The notes below the pieces were generated by a model. It made no database searches. It was not told where the DNA came from and was given only the letters and a program-made list of their open reading frames with translations. 64,000 nt of DNA from Kappaphycus alvarezii (lineage: Eukaryota > Rhodophyta > Florideophyceae > Gigartinales > Solieriaceae): the NCBI GenBank assembly GCA_002205965.3, contig NADL03000012.1:620001-684000 (forward strand), in the 5' to 3' direction. Position numbers and translations under genes: made by a program. Each line of letters begins with the position of its first letter. Position 1 is the stretch's first letter. Below, piece after piece: positions 1-13,700 of this stretch.

Positions 1-1475
1 CAGTTTGAGCTGACGGTCAGGATGTCACTCGTTGCAATAGCGCCACGTGATCTTCTTCGAAACGAAATGGAAGAACTGAATCGGCGTTGGTGAATCCGTT
101 AGAGTTTTTGAAAAGGAAGATATGCTAATCCTGTTGCTTCGTCGAAGTAAATTTGAATAGTCCGTCGTTGATAGACGTGTCCTGTACGGAACGATTAGTA
201 AAGGAACTGATGATGCGGATGATGTTCTGAGCACTCTTGATGGAGGGATAAAAATTGCGTATGCAATAGCTGTCTTCCATTTATATGCTCTGTTCCGGCA
301 GGCTGCTTCCGTATATTCTCTGATTTTTCCATTTGACATGCTGATCAAAGATCTACTTTAGGCTCTCGCTCAGTACGGGGCAGCTTTTCCCTCTTTTCTG
401 TACAAATCTTGTTCAATTATCGAAGGTTTCTGCGCAATCAAATTCAAATTTCTGAAATGCATTTAGATCTTTTCTCAACTACGCATTTTGATTGCCAATA
501 GTAAACTCTTAAATTCATGAATTTCCCTAAGTGAAAACTCTCAAAGCTTTCGAGGTATTGTTTCGGACTGTAATTTAGGAGACAGTACAGATGAGCTAGA
601 TATGTGGCCTGCGCGCGACAAACTGAAAACTGAGTACATCGTTGGACCAATGCAGCGTACTGTCCATATTACTGTAAGCATTGCCGATTTGTGCAAAAGA
701 GCTCGGGGATGGACCAACTGGCTCAATGCTTTACTGAAGATATTTAACCGACAACAGTGCAAGGCAACAGGAGTCGAAGCCAATATGTGGATAATACGTA
801 ATTCTCGGACATAAAGCGTAGACTGCTGAAATGCTAGTGAAGTAGAGGTCTGATGTCACCAACACCTTTCCACCCCTCCGTATGGCATACGACGTCATAT
901 TAACATCGCCATTCCAGCAGAGATATACATGGGAACACGCGAAACGCGTGCTTCTGCCAACGCAGAGGAGTGAAGAAAGCTTAGAAAGCTCTCCAGAAAA
1001 GTGATTCCCACTCACGGTGAAGATCTTCCGGTATGATCGAAAATAGGACAGAAGTTTGTGCTATTAGCTTTTGGTTCGCGATATTCCATGCTTGCTATAA
1101 AGTCGACGGTAATTGATTGGTGCAAGGCTCAGTGGGTGCTCGAAGGTCAAAGTGAAAACTCGGCTTTATCAGCAGCTTAGTCATGCCATTTGGTCCACGC
1201 GCAACATGATCAAGGGTAAGCTAATCAAAAAATGCGCGAAGAAGCTCAAAAAGGAGGAATTAGTTAACTAGTTCTTCACTGATGGACTGAGCGCAGGGAA
1301 TTTGAGCAGCTATTTGGAACTTAGTGATAGTATTTACAATAATTTGGGTTTCAAAGATACGGGTTCGTTTGGCTTGTTCGCAAGGCGGTAGCATAACACC
1401 AGAAGTTGGAAAAATTGGGAAATTGGGCATAATCTGGCTTAAAGGCTCTCAATAAGGCGATAGAATACCTTCTTA
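1..1475. other. no gene recognised (left flank of Ty3 fossil)
   Basis: Only short overlapping ORFs on both strands, none with a recognisable motif or a credible start. The stretch lies directly upstream of a protease-like segment of a Ty3/gypsy fossil on the + strand, so part of it may be decayed gag. I could not identify a capsid or zinc-knuckle motif that would show this. Confidence 0.4.
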
Positions 1476-3560
1476 TTGGTCAGAAGGTATTTTTCAGACA
1501 CAAGCGCATTTCAGGACTTGATGTCCTGGGAGTTTTGCCAAAAGTTGGCCCTCTTACCGACAGCTACGGGTATTAAAGTCATGGTAGCAGACGGAACCGT
1601 TCCCTATGGTCATCGGGACGAAGGAAGACTGGAAGCTTCGGCTTTTGTTTACTATCACCAGCTCAATAGAGTCATGAAGCCGGACCGCTTGCCGTTGCAG
1701 AAGATGGAGGAGCTAATCGACGATCTCGCGAGGGCTACTGAATTGAAGATATTGGACTTGTAAATATGTTATTGGCAGGTTCCGATTCCGGGGGGAATGA
1801 AAGGAGAGGATGAAATTCGTATGTATTAGTGGGACGTACAAGAACAAAGTGATATTTTTTGGATTAATGAATGAACCTTCAACGTTCCAAAAGATGAACA
1901 TGGGAACACTTCCGCCGTTGCGAGCAAGTCTTTGAGGCGAGCAAGTCTTGGAAAGGATTCGAGGGAGAATGTGAAGATCAAAGTGAGAAACTGCAGCTTC
2001 GCTCATTAGAAGGTGAAGTTTCTTGACCACGTCGTCATTGACTCTGGTAAGTAGATGGGCGCCGACAAGATCATGGACATAATGGAAGCTCCACCGCCGA
2101 AGAAAATAACCGAGCGCAGCTGTTCTCTCAATTTTGCAGGATACTTTTGCCAGATAATTTAGAAACTTTAGCGGTATTAAGTACTGCGATACCGTAAAAG
2201 GGATTTAGAATTAACATATTTGATCGTAAAGAAGCCTAGAAATTGAACACAATTGACTCAGTTGGCTTCAAAAGACCTCAGGTAGAAGCTGAAGAAACAT
2301 AAAGTTCTCTCCTTCCCTGATTTCGATTTTATGTTCCTTGTGGAAACTGAAGCGTCCTCCCTGATTGTAGGGGTCGTGTTAGCCCAGAAGAAGGAGGATA
2401 GAAAGGTTCATATGATTCATTTCGCGTCGTGTACGATGAAAGGGCAAGAGAGCTTCGACCCTGTGTGTTAATAATAGCCCTCGCCTTTGTTTTCGCCTTG
2501 AACATTTTTCGAGTGTAACTACTCTTAGGGGAACCGTTTATTCTGTGTAACGATCATCAGTCCCCGCAAATAGGCTTAAGGAGAACTGAATCCATTAGAG
2601 GCTGGCGAGATGGCTGCATTTAATTGCAAAGTATATTTACGAATTCAAATACTGCGTAGAGTCTGCGAATTGGGCAGCGGACTGCTTCTCAAGGATGTTA
2701 GTCGAGGACATGAATGGGAAGAAGTACAATAAAGTGACGGAGGGGTTGGCGGACACCGTTCACTGATCGGGAAGCTATCCAAATTGAAAAATAATTGTCA
2801 GGGGTGAAAAGATCTTCGGCGAGCAAACGGATTCAAGCCATGGACGCAAAGAAGTATTTGGCTGCTCCAAGAAAGACGATGAATTTTTCGCTGAGGAATG
2901 AGACCCTTTTATGCAGGGAGAAGGATGGAACTCGCGTCGCACCGACTCCTGGAAAACGTGCAGAGAGTCTGTAGATTTTCACGACTATTTTTTCCACCAG
3001 AACGCAAAAACATCTGGTAAATTTGTGCGGGATTGTTTTTGGTGGCCCAGTGTCTATAGCGACATAACAGATTACATTCAGTCTATAGCGACATAACAGA
3101 TTACATTCAGTCTTGTAATGGTTGTAATCCCGCAAGATGACTCGCTTCGGATACCAAGGGCGTTAGAGCTCCCGTTACTGGAGAGATTTAGACGATTTCC
3201 ATAGTCTTTGGGGAATTTTTAAGTCTTTTAATATTTGCAAGATGCTTGGGCTGATGGAGGTGGAGCACATAAAGTTTTACCTTTTGGGTTGGGAAACAAA
3301 GGGCGTTAAGTCGGATACTGTTATCAAGTTCGTCGAGCAATGTATATATGGCCTTTCGGGCCTCCGAAAACAATTCTGTCAGATAATGCCTCGTCGATCA
3401 TGGCAGTGTCGGTGCAAAAGTACATCATGAAGAGACGGGAAATCGAACGAAATACAGTCCTTTCTCATGCATCAATGGGGAACAAAAGAGTTGAAACGAT
3501 GTTGGGAAAGATGAAGCTCGCAATCAAAAGGAAAGTACTGAAGAATGGTGGCACTGAGCG
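1476..3560 (+). mobile_element. Ty3/gypsy LTR-retrotransposon fossil (PR-RT-RNase H-integrase)
   Basis: Decayed pol region of a Ty3/gypsy element. In order: a retropepsin-like stretch with DTSA in place of DTGA followed by KLAL and VMVADGTV (about 1496-1605); the RT start RLPLQKMEELIDDLARATEL (about 1690-1755); FFGLMNEPSTFQK, matching the FGLxNAPxTFQ motif (about 1855-1895); KFLDHVV, matching FLGHVV (about 2012); a FPDFDFMFLVETEAS stretch of the RT/RNase H junction (about 2310-2350) and VLAQKKEDRKVHMIHFAS; then integrase with WWPSVYSDITDYIQS (about 3041) and FGPPKTILSDNASS (about 3355-3400). Protease runs almost straight into RT, so the normal RT N-terminal region is missing. Many stop codons and a 29-bp duplication break the frame. 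No LTRs were found by eye. Family assignment is firm from motif order; the ends are approximate. Confidence 0.8.
3052..3109. repeat. 29-bp perfect tandem duplication
   Basis: The unit beginning GTCTATAGCGACATAACAG occupies 3052-3080 and is repeated exactly at 3081-3109. It lies inside the integrase zinc-binding region of the Ty3 fossil. Because 29 is not a multiple of three it shifts the reading frame, so it arose after the element stopped being selected or contributed to its death. Confidence 0.95.
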
Positions 3561-6500
3561 GAAGCTTAGCGGTAAGTTCTGCGGCTACTGCCGACGCGCT
3601 CGCGGCAATATAACTTACCATTACTAGTTCATAGACGGGGTCATCCCGAGAATGTTGGCCAGTGACGCCATGGCCCTGGTCAGTGCAGGATCAAAAAAGG
3701 GTTTAATAGAGATTCTGGGGAGGCACGCACCATTGGGGAAGTTCGGATCGGCAGCCCAATGATAATATCCAGGCAAAGGTATCCAACATGTGTGACGACG
3801 TACCGGTGGCGCACGGGCCGGCATTGAACTGCTACCAGAAGTGGCTGACGTTTGAATAACTCTATTATGGGACATGGAGAACGATCAACGCTGATAATTA
3901 CCACCACTAACTCTTATCTTAGACCAATGGGGTCACAGGTAACGCTATCACCGCAAGAAGGCTAGTGAGTCATAACAAGGCAGGAGATAATTCATTCGGA
4001 TCACAAAAAATGTAAGAGGATTTTGAATTATCGAGCGGACGGTGGAAGCAAGGTCGATATGAAAAAATGCGTGGTTGGTAAAAGAACGAATGAAGAATGA
4101 AATGTAAAAGAGAGGACAGCACGAAATGTCCCAACGCGTGAAAAGAAGAGATATTAGAACTCACTATCGCTTCAAGCTTCCATTTAGTTCGTGTGTCGTC
4201 CGGTAACGAGGTAGCTGAGAGAAATTTCCTCCACGCAGCCAAAAATATCCGTACTCAGTGAAAATAGTAGAATTAGGACGTCTGACAGACACAGAAGCAC
4301 AGGATGTCAATGAAGGACTGAAGGAATAAAGCCTCAGCAGGAGATAGATGGCGAAATACGGAGAAGCCAACTGAAATGAAATTATTCAGCCCTGCCGACA
4401 CAGTTAGGATAAACAAATAAAACCTAGGTGTAGACCGAGTAGGTCGCGGTTGATTTATAGAGATGTAAAGTGCATTGAAATACGAGGTACCGCTCAAGTA
4501 AATTCTTCTAGGTATATTGCAGATCCTAGACGCGTCCGTCGCTGGAAGGGAACCGCTTGTACTTGGCGGCGGTCTCCTTGAAATACTGGAAATTATTGAC
4601 GGAATCTGTGTGATTACCGAGTTTGTAGAAGCCGTTCGCGATGGAAAAGCCTATAAATCATAGGTTGAATCAGTGATGGGGACGCGGATGAGATGCATGA
4701 AACGATTTCCGATTAGTTTTGCTCGAAGCTCGCGCTATAGGGTCGAGACGAGGAAGTGTTTACGGTCTGGAGCTTCTTGGAACCATGAAAGTATGTACAA
4801 GAATGACGAAAGCCATTCGCTGCAGAACAGTTTAAACTAGTCCCTATATATCGTATGCTTTGCATCACCTTCATTTCGAGAATTACAGGGCATACAAGAG
4901 AATACGGTGACATTTCCTACTGTCGTGTCGGCGGCCTCGTCAACTTGAGTATCAGTACACCAGCAGAAGTCAAGAATGCACAAGAAGTTTTAGAGGACCT
5001 ATTGGTTATCGCTTTAGTCATAAATTACTTTTTGAGCCAATACGGTAGGTTTCATCGTGGCTGAGCTCAGAGAGACTACGACGGAAGGCTGGAATGTGAT
5101 GGATGCGAAGGTGGGACACACTCCTCGTTAACTGCGATCGGGTTGGTTTGCCCTAAGGGCCATACATATACTTTGAATGGAAAAGAGGACCAGATCTGGT
5201 GCAAAATCTTCTGAAAATCGTACCGACTAGCTTTAGGCCGCCAAAACGTGAGGGATCGGATCGGTCTTATCAGATTGCTCGCTACCTCGATAGCTATAGC
5301 AGAGCAATGGTGCGTTGGCCGATGATTTTTTCGACCGGTGATTTTCGCCGCGTTTACCGTGTTTTGGCCATAGAAGCCCTCGAGCAGGACGCTTATAACG
5401 CGCAACTCAACTTTCCCCACGCTGGCAGTGGCATGTGCCGCAAGAAACGACAACTCCTTACGTACACCGGCAGGCTGTACTGCAAACGGCGCTTTCCTGA
5501 AATAAGTAGCTCACAGCTCTAGGGCGCACATCGTTGCCATGCGAAAGGAATAGGAGTAGCGGACGCAGGTATGTGGCGTACCGATTAAGGCTCGAGACAA
5601 ATGTGTAGAAGAGACGGATGACAGCAGAAAAGGAAGATTTGCAGGCTGAAGCGATATAAAGTTACGTCTCTACGCCCTGCGGGCGTGAGCTTGGTGAAGA
5701 TCATGTGGGTTTTCACAAAGGTCCGCCCGAGTTGCCATTTAATTTGAGATCTATGTTGAGTTTGATGTGAGATCTTATTTCTACTGTACCTTACTACATG
5801 CCACTTCCAATACTCTATACTACAAGATGAAGGGTGGCGTAGCTAGAGGGACGAGAGGAAGAGGTAAGTAACTCTTGGCCAAATAGATAAGGAAAGGGCA
5901 GGACAAGCATTAAATATCTGCAATATTTCAATGCGCCAATCTGTTAAGAAAATGTATCGCTCAGAACTACTCTTGTTTAGCATATTTCAAAAATTGTATC
6001 CCAAAGCAATCCACCACTATATTTGTACATGAATTGTAAACCGAAAATGTTCGAATATTTGCTCAGCTTCGACTTCTAGCTCGTTAAAATAATTGTTTTT
6101 AAACTAAAAAATGAACCTACGATGCTCACTACGGTTATGCTCCTACCTACTGCGGCGTTTCTTACAAATTTAGTCTCCGATTGCACAAATAATTCCTACA
6201 AAACTTCCGTGGTGGTTAGAATTTTCAGCTTTCAGAGAATGTTAATATCTATATTCGTCAAGGAAGTGATTGTGTGTGCCTCGGCTTGCTAGAAAATTAA
6301 ATAAACTTACAAGAAGGGTGTTGTGGTTTGAGGAAATTCATGGATTATTTGTGGTGGGTATCTCGCGGTTTATAGAGAAAGGGCTGATGATATCGTAAAA
6401 TAGCTGGAGTTCGGGGTGGATTATTTCTGGTTCTTGACAATGCAGAGTCTTTTTGATCTTCTAGTGGTAGCACTCAGTGCTGTTGATGTGTGGCGGAGAG

Positions 6501-7697
6501 GCTGCTAACGGTGGAGGATGGTTTGGAAGCAGATTTTTGAGAAAAAAGCTGGAGCTTTCGTACGTGGGAATGAACGAGCTCAAAATGCTATTGGCTAGCG
6601 TGTGTTTCTTTTTTGTTTTGTTGTGTTTCCTTTTCATCCGGGGGTGTGTGGAGTGTCAAGTTGTGGAATGTGGGCTGAGATAAAGGCAGGAGGGGTTCGA
6701 TGCAATCATTTGACTGATGGAAAAGAAACTTGATTTCGGGTGCAATATAGTAGATGGATTGTTCGTGGTCTTGGGATGTGAAAGGTACGGGAGATGGGGT
6801 ACGTGCTAGCATTGTGGGTTGTGTCAGCGGCTCCTCGGTAGGAAGTGTTTAAATATGGGTCTCAGATCTAGGTCGTAGTTGGCTTCGCGCTATGTAGCAG
6901 TTGCTACTGGTGCCAGTCCCGACTTCGCCTTTGGATGATTACGTGGTAGGGTTATTTTGTCGTTTTTGCAGTACTGGGATACCATATTGCAAAAAGATGA
7001 GGCGAATAACAATGGGAGCGTCCACGGCTTTCTTGATATTAACGGGTTTAGGTATGTTTGTTCAAGTCTGGTCCGCGTGGGTGATAAGGAGGTTTCACCC
7101 ATAGGAGCTATAGGCTGCAGTAAATTGTGATAGTAACGGAACTTTTCGCTTCTTTTTTATGAAGAGTATGGGGCTTAGTCGAGAGTGAAAAGTTAATCAG
7201 TCGCGACATGGAAGCATTTGGTGAATGCTTGATCTTCTATAGGATTTAAGTGCTCAAGTGCTTACTCCTCAGTGCATCGGAAATTAGTTTTGCGCTTGCA
7301 AGTGCGGTTTCTAACGTCAGGAAAAGGTCTTTAGCGGAATTTATCTGTCATATTTGTGCCTAGGGCATTATTGCGCACCAATTTGCGGCGTCAACTTTCT
7401 GATTTCGGGTAGTGGGTGGTCTTGTTGTCCATGGTTGTAGAAGAAACCCACGGCTTGCGATTCTCCTTACCATGTATTTTTTGGCAGGGTTGGCAGAGTA
7501 GCCACTGTATTTGGGGATACGGCCCTGATTGGATAAGTAGAGCCGTCTTATTTTATCGGTGGCCGATTTAATGGTGAGAAATTGGTTTTGTAGCAAGTAA
7601 GGTGGCCAATGTGGTGAGCTCTGGATGTCATAGAGTACCGGAGATCATGATCCAGATGTTATTTACCTCTTGAGGTATGCTGTGGTAAATTGCGTTG
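3561..7697. other. no gene recognised
   Basis: Many short ORFs on both strands (the longest, 5076-5453 minus and 5199-5522 plus, overlap each other) but no motif I recognise. The part to about 4.2 kb may still be the integrase C-terminus or 3' end of the Ty3 fossil, without recognisable sequence to prove it. The part after about 5.7 kb is AT-rich and stop-rich in all frames. Confidence 0.4.
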
Positions 7698-7743
7698 ACA
7701 TTAACGCATTTTACCGCATTTTAACGGTAAAATGCGTTAATGT
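7698..7743. repeat. perfect 19-bp inverted repeat (8-nt loop)
   Basis: Arms 7698-7716 and 7725-7743 are exactly complementary; the left arm reads ACATTAACGCATTTTACCG and the loop is CATTTTAA. In AT-rich decayed DNA a perfect 19-bp stem is unlikely to be kept by chance. It could be a transposon end, a cruciform or a small foldback. No neighbouring gene gives it a role. Confidence 0.9.
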
Positions 7744-10700
7744 TTTCGAAATTTTAGTGGCATAAAATGCACTGTTTCTCAGAGATCTAAAAGGTAGTAG
7801 GAGAATGGTCCGTGCTTCTGCTTCTTGAAACGGGCTATTTTCTTGATTTTTGGAAACGATGTGCATCTCTAGAGCATCAACGATTTGAGTGAAAGATAAA
7901 TACGTTAATTTGATCACGACCTTTATTCCGATAGTGTCCGGAAGCCTTTGGATGATGAGTTACTTGAGCTTCTTATTTTTTACATTGTTTGTCGCTTTCT
8001 GTGCATGGTCGAGTGGTTGTGTAGATCTTCAATCTGTAGAATGGGAGTCACTTCCAGAAGTTTTATGAGAGCATTGGGAGTTTGATAATTTCTGATGTTT
8101 CCATTTTTTGTGATAATTTATGTCTCTTGGGTATGATTGTTCCGTTTAGATATGCTGATGTTGTGAATTACGTCTACCCAAGTCAGGAGACCCTATAGAA
8201 CTGCAGAAAGTGCTGAAGAGTACAATGCTGTTAACAACCGTGCCCACAGTAGTCCAATACTGCAGTCACACATATATCAACCGAAGACTGCAAACATTTA
8301 CAGGGGGTACAAATGGAATAGTTAGTCATAAAAATATACCACAATACAGAAAAATATAAAAGTTTTGATTAAATTAGCAGACTATCAAACAAACACGCAA
8401 AGTTACAGCGATATACGGGTATTTTGTAATGAGAAAGGCGGCTTGGTAAAAGACCGCCAAATTTTCGAAAAGATTGTCTTTTATCCAATTGGCCAGTCTC
8501 TTACCGAATCCAAACACTCTGTACTCCCTACTGTGCTCAGTATTGTAGCGTTCCCAACCATGCCTCAACCCCAAACCATGCAGCGCCAGCAATGACGCAG
8601 TCTTCTGTCCAGAGCACTCTAACAGCGTCCCGAGCCCTTCGCTAGGCTCAGTTGGCGTAATGAAGGCTTCAAATGGCCTTCTCCTAATGCTCAAGGCTAC
8701 AATATAGAGAGAGGCAAGCATCTCTCATCAACGCCTATGACAGACATGAATTCCAAGACTCTGATGAAGAAAATGACTCTGAATACCCAATTTTCGATCG
8801 ATTCCACGAGTCCGGTGGCAGCGACACGATTCTTAAGGTGACCAACTTTGATCCTCAAGAGATTGATTAAATTTGGGAGCATTTTTCTAATTTCGTACTA
8901 GTGAACTACAATCTAGGGAGGGGTCGCAAAAGTAGCGTAAGCGCAATGGATTCATTTTTATGATAACTGCTGTATATATAAATTGAGGACAGTGGGATTT
9001 TCTGGCACAGCAGCAGCGGAGTCAATTAGTGTACAATTTAGTATGTAAACGCTTAGGAAGGATTGAAACGTATTCAGGTATTATAGTCATGGTAGATATG
9101 CTACAGATGTAACCTTTCAGCAGGCGTTTGGAGCCATTGGTATTATCCAGGAGGGAAAGGTTTATTTTAGCGGAAAGCATCTTTATGGATTCAAAAAGTT
9201 TATATTCTACCAAATAGGCCCGCGATAGCATATAATAAGCATTACACAGGCTCTACTTTGGATTTGACGATTTTCAAGGGATTTCATGCTGGAAATCTAA
9301 GAAGATCTATCGACGGGGAGGCAAGGGATGATTCGGGGACTGTCGGAGGAGTACTTGCAGTTGTGGGCTGTTTTTTCTGATATGGGGTATCAAAGTATTG
9401 GAAAATTTACGTGGGCTGTGTTGCCCAAAAGGAAAACGCAGAATGGCTATTTATCAAGGAGTGAACAGGGACGTAAGGATCGTGTTTCGTTGAATCAAGT
9501 TCTACTGGATAGGTACTTTGGCAGACTTTGAGGGCTATGGTCTATAATGTCAGCAAAGTGAAGGTGAAGTGAGTCTGGTTGTGATTAGAACTTTAAGATA
9601 TGCATGGAGTCAAAAAACCTGCATGTGTGCATGCATACTCTACGAAGCGATGATCTGGGCATAAATCGCCGTATTTGGAACCGACTCTTTAATATAGATG
9701 TTTCTACGGCTGAAAAGCAGAGGTAGGTACAGCAAAATATCTGCGTAAGCGGCGGACGAGAATGGATGCAAAGTTCTGCACAACTAAAAATTTACGCACC
9801 GGGCAACATTGAACAACTGACCATTGAGCAATTAGTGTAATCAAAAATGGCATTACTGTTTGGTTGTGGTCGGCTAGTAGGGCTGGCACTCGCAGGTGCC
9901 AGTGGATGTGAAATTAAAATGTAGTGCAATGCGTGGTGCGCAGTTCTTCTCGTCTAGGAACGGAACCCCGTCAGACAATGAGAAAACCAACACATACACA
10001 CCAAGACCCACGGGGTGTTCGCTGTCCCTCTTTCTCTTTAAGCACCCTACGATGCAGTAGCACAGCTCGCGACGGGGAGGAGAGGTGGGGCTGGAAGAGC
10101 GATGGTGATTCCTGGGACGTCTGTACGGTATACTTTTCCTCCGGGTGGTAAGCCCGGACCGTGGTCCACGGAATGCTAGAACCTTGATAAGGATCGATTA
10201 CAAAGAACCGCAGACACTAGGGGTGTAGTACTGGAAAAGAAGATGTAGTGGTGGGTCAGAAGTGCTGAATATCTCCGTTGGAGATAACTCCTGTATGTTG
10301 TCACCAACGACAAACTTGAAGTTCCTATTTGTATATAGACACCGGAGTCCGGGGCACCAAGTGTGAGTAAATATCACAAACAAGCAGCAAGAGGGGTATT
10401 ATAATATTGTACAGAGAGGGGGAAAATAAAAAGGGGGACCCGGGCGGATCAAAGTGGCTATAACCAATTGGCTAAGTTGCCGCTTGCAAGGTTTCTGCAA
10501 AGGCGGAAGCTGGGAGTCAAGTTCAGAGCCAACACTGGGGTGCCTTCTTAATCTGGGGCCCTAGTTGCCAGGTAGATAAATACTAGTTAGCTAGGTTAGG
10601 ATTATCTACGTCGGCCGGGTAAGTAAAGTTAAGGTCAGTCAAGTAATGGAGATCCAAGTTAGAGACAAGTAAAGTCGACACTTAGCCCAGTAGGTGTCAT

Positions 10701-13700
10701 TCACCTTCGGCAATATCAGGTCGAATTTGGGGGCCGAATTGTCCAGACTATAAGCCCTCAAACCCTCTCGGTTGTTTATACGGCACCACGAGTACTAGTG
10801 GGCGGCAAGCGAAAATTGGCCTTACTGAATAGTACAGTGCCCGCTGGTTAGCAGTGAATCAGATTAAAAAATCACCAAAATCAGCTCTGCTGATGGCAGT
10901 ACAATGCGAGTGCCAATTGCAGTACAAAAAATGCCCGGCGACACAAAAGTGCAAAGCTGGAGATGAGGGGGTTTATTCTAGTTGATTTTAGTCTTTGGAC
11001 GCAGTTTTGCCGTGTAAGATGGCGAAGAAGCAGGCGATCCAAAGTCAGTGTCGAGGAGCATTGTCACTGGTTATGCAAAACTTGGCTGTCCAACTTATCT
11101 CTGAGTTGAGTTTCGAAAAAGTGGGTTTTTTGATGAGGGTGGCCATGGAGTTGGTTTGATGGGGGTAGGCTGCAATCTTTAGATGGCTTAAAAATGACGC
11201 CGCAAAGAAAAATAATGAGTGAACCGGCGAGTGCTAATCTAGCGGGCGTTTATTGGGTGGATTCAAAACGAAAAGCGAGTAGTGAGGATCCGAAGCTCTT
11301 TGACGAGCGAAGAGGCGAGAGAAGAGTTCCGGCGAAATGCGACGAGGGGAGCGAGAAGATGGAAGTACTTTTAGCACGCTCTCCAGGGCAAAATAGATTT
11401 CAGTTCCACCCGGAAGGACTAATCTGTTATAGGCGCGACAATACTCGCCGCAATATAGCTGTCGATTATATCTGTAATGAAAGGCAGGGAAATGAAATGC
11501 GCAAGCAGACCGTCACTAAGCTCGCAAAGCACGACTTTTTCATCATATGAGGTCAAATTTCCTCATATGCTCTCTTGCTTCGTCTAGAAGACTCTGCTGA
11601 GATTGAGGAAGACCTCGATCATACACCTGACGCCAGTAGTAGTTGAATAGGTAACCTGGGCGAGCCCTTATATATACGATCTCAGAGTAAAACTACTGTA
11701 AGGCTACGTAAATAACTGTGAACTAAGTGGACTACTAGCTTTTTTACTGAATATACGACTATGCTTTTATCAGGAGAAGAAAACTGTTGCAGTATTACGT
11801 GAAGTTAAACAGTGGAAAAGGTCTCGGTCGCACAACCACTTCATAGATCTCTAGGTCAAAAGTTTACTTTCAACTTCTCAATTATTTGGGTCTACATTGG
11901 AAGCTGTCTCTCAAGATTTGAAGCATCTCCCGCAGATATAGCGCTTTCGGAGCGATTGCAGGAGAGGGGATGCGAGATGGTGAGGTCCACAGCGATTTCC
12001 CAGGAGTTGATCACGTAGGCGCTAGGAATGTAGACGTCCACACGGCGAGATCTGTGGGAGGACGGTTTCGAGTCGCTTAAAGTGAGCGGATACTCTGCGA
12101 GTGCGGAGATGCTGGCCTCCTTACAGTGTCGGTGGAAAGCATTGCGGAAAACACCTTGATGCAGAGTGTTTCCATCTTTGCATTCACTTTTCAAAGCATG
12201 CCTACCCAGTAGGTCCAAGAATGGAGCTACTTCTGGAGAACGACAGGAGTAAACGGGACATCGGTGACCGGAGAACAGCGGGTTACAGAGAAGAAGGGCC
12301 ACAGCAATTTTCCATGCATCAGAAGCCAGGGAGGTGCCACAATGCGGGAAGAGCAAAGCAAAGAAAACGGATGATGGGGTTTTAGTGCAAACGGAGAGAA
12401 GACGGGAAAGTTATACGGCATGAGCACAGAGGAAAAAGCGGTAGAAACGTAAATTATGGATTTTGGAAGTGAAAACGGGTTGCAATTTTTCGCCAGGTAT
12501 GTGCGAGTTGAAACGCTGGGTAAAGCGGTAAGGTTCAAGGATGAGGACAGAGAGTGGTAGCGTTTAGTCATCAGTGATATGGCAGAAAGTGTTACTTCTT
12601 CGAAGTGCGGGTTTTTTGATGGAGAGAGTCCATGGAATAGTAGTAACGCAAAGGTTAACAGTCCTATTAACTTGCACGTTCAATACAGTAATATTTATAC
12701 AGTTTATTATGTACTGCCGTACTTTTGGTTAAATTTGATGTTTTCAGCGATTTTGGTTTTATTATTGTTGTTATTCTTTTTATCGTATGAATTCATCACT
12801 TTTGCATGCAGTATTGTACACTAGGACTATTTCATGCGAGGTCGTTTTCAAGGCTCCCAGTCCATTCGCGTACTGACGAACATTTCTTCAGTCATTAAGA
12901 AACTTGCTTTGCGACCTAATATAACACTGTACTGTGCAGACTTAAAATGTGATGCTGCATCTGCAACGACTTTTCAATCCAAATGTTCTAAAATATTAAA
13001 AAAACATTACAGATGCGATTTTGAATGCAGTCGAATCTCAGCCGAACTGAATCAGGTCCAAATTGTGCCTCAATGAATTCAAAGTTTTATACTGGGACTT
13101 TAAGGACCTAAAACTGCCCATTCTTATGTTCTTTTAATATTGAATTTCCCACTCTCTTTATTTTTCGTCTTGTTCTGCGGCTAAACTTTACATAACTTTC
13201 TTTTCCTTCTGCCGCACTTGGTAGTGCAATTTATACTCTGTAGTGTACAGAACGCGTCCTTTAACCCTGGGACGTGGATCTGTGATTCCCGAAACTTCGA
13301 ATACAGTACACCGCCAGGGATACATTTTCATTCACCACCTGACAATCCCGCACCCCCAGATTGGACTACAACTGTGCATTAATTAAGAGGCACGTGCCAA
13401 TCGCCTGTGCTCTTACTCGAATCCTCTACTCACTCAGCCTATTCTTCCTCTTGCAGCTTCTCCTCGGCAACCATGAAGACCACAGTGAGACTTCGGGGCC
13501 CTCCTCTTGGGACACACCAAATTGCAGCCGAACTGCTGTTCTACTCGGGATGCACCCTTTTTGCCGGCCCGATGTTGCAGGCACATCAGCAATTCCACCG
13601 AAAATCACACCAACGACCGAGTTTCACCTCATGAAGTTGTCTTCGCCACAGCTTATGCAAACTATCCCCTAGATTCGATGGCCTAGATAGTACAAAAAGA

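Noticed and set aside
10430-10720. Possible structural RNA or tRNA in a GC-richer patch
   Set aside because: No cloverleaf with a proper TPsiC arm could be drawn by eye.
11194-11550. 118-codon plus-strand ORF
   Set aside because: No recognisable domain; isolated in decayed DNA.
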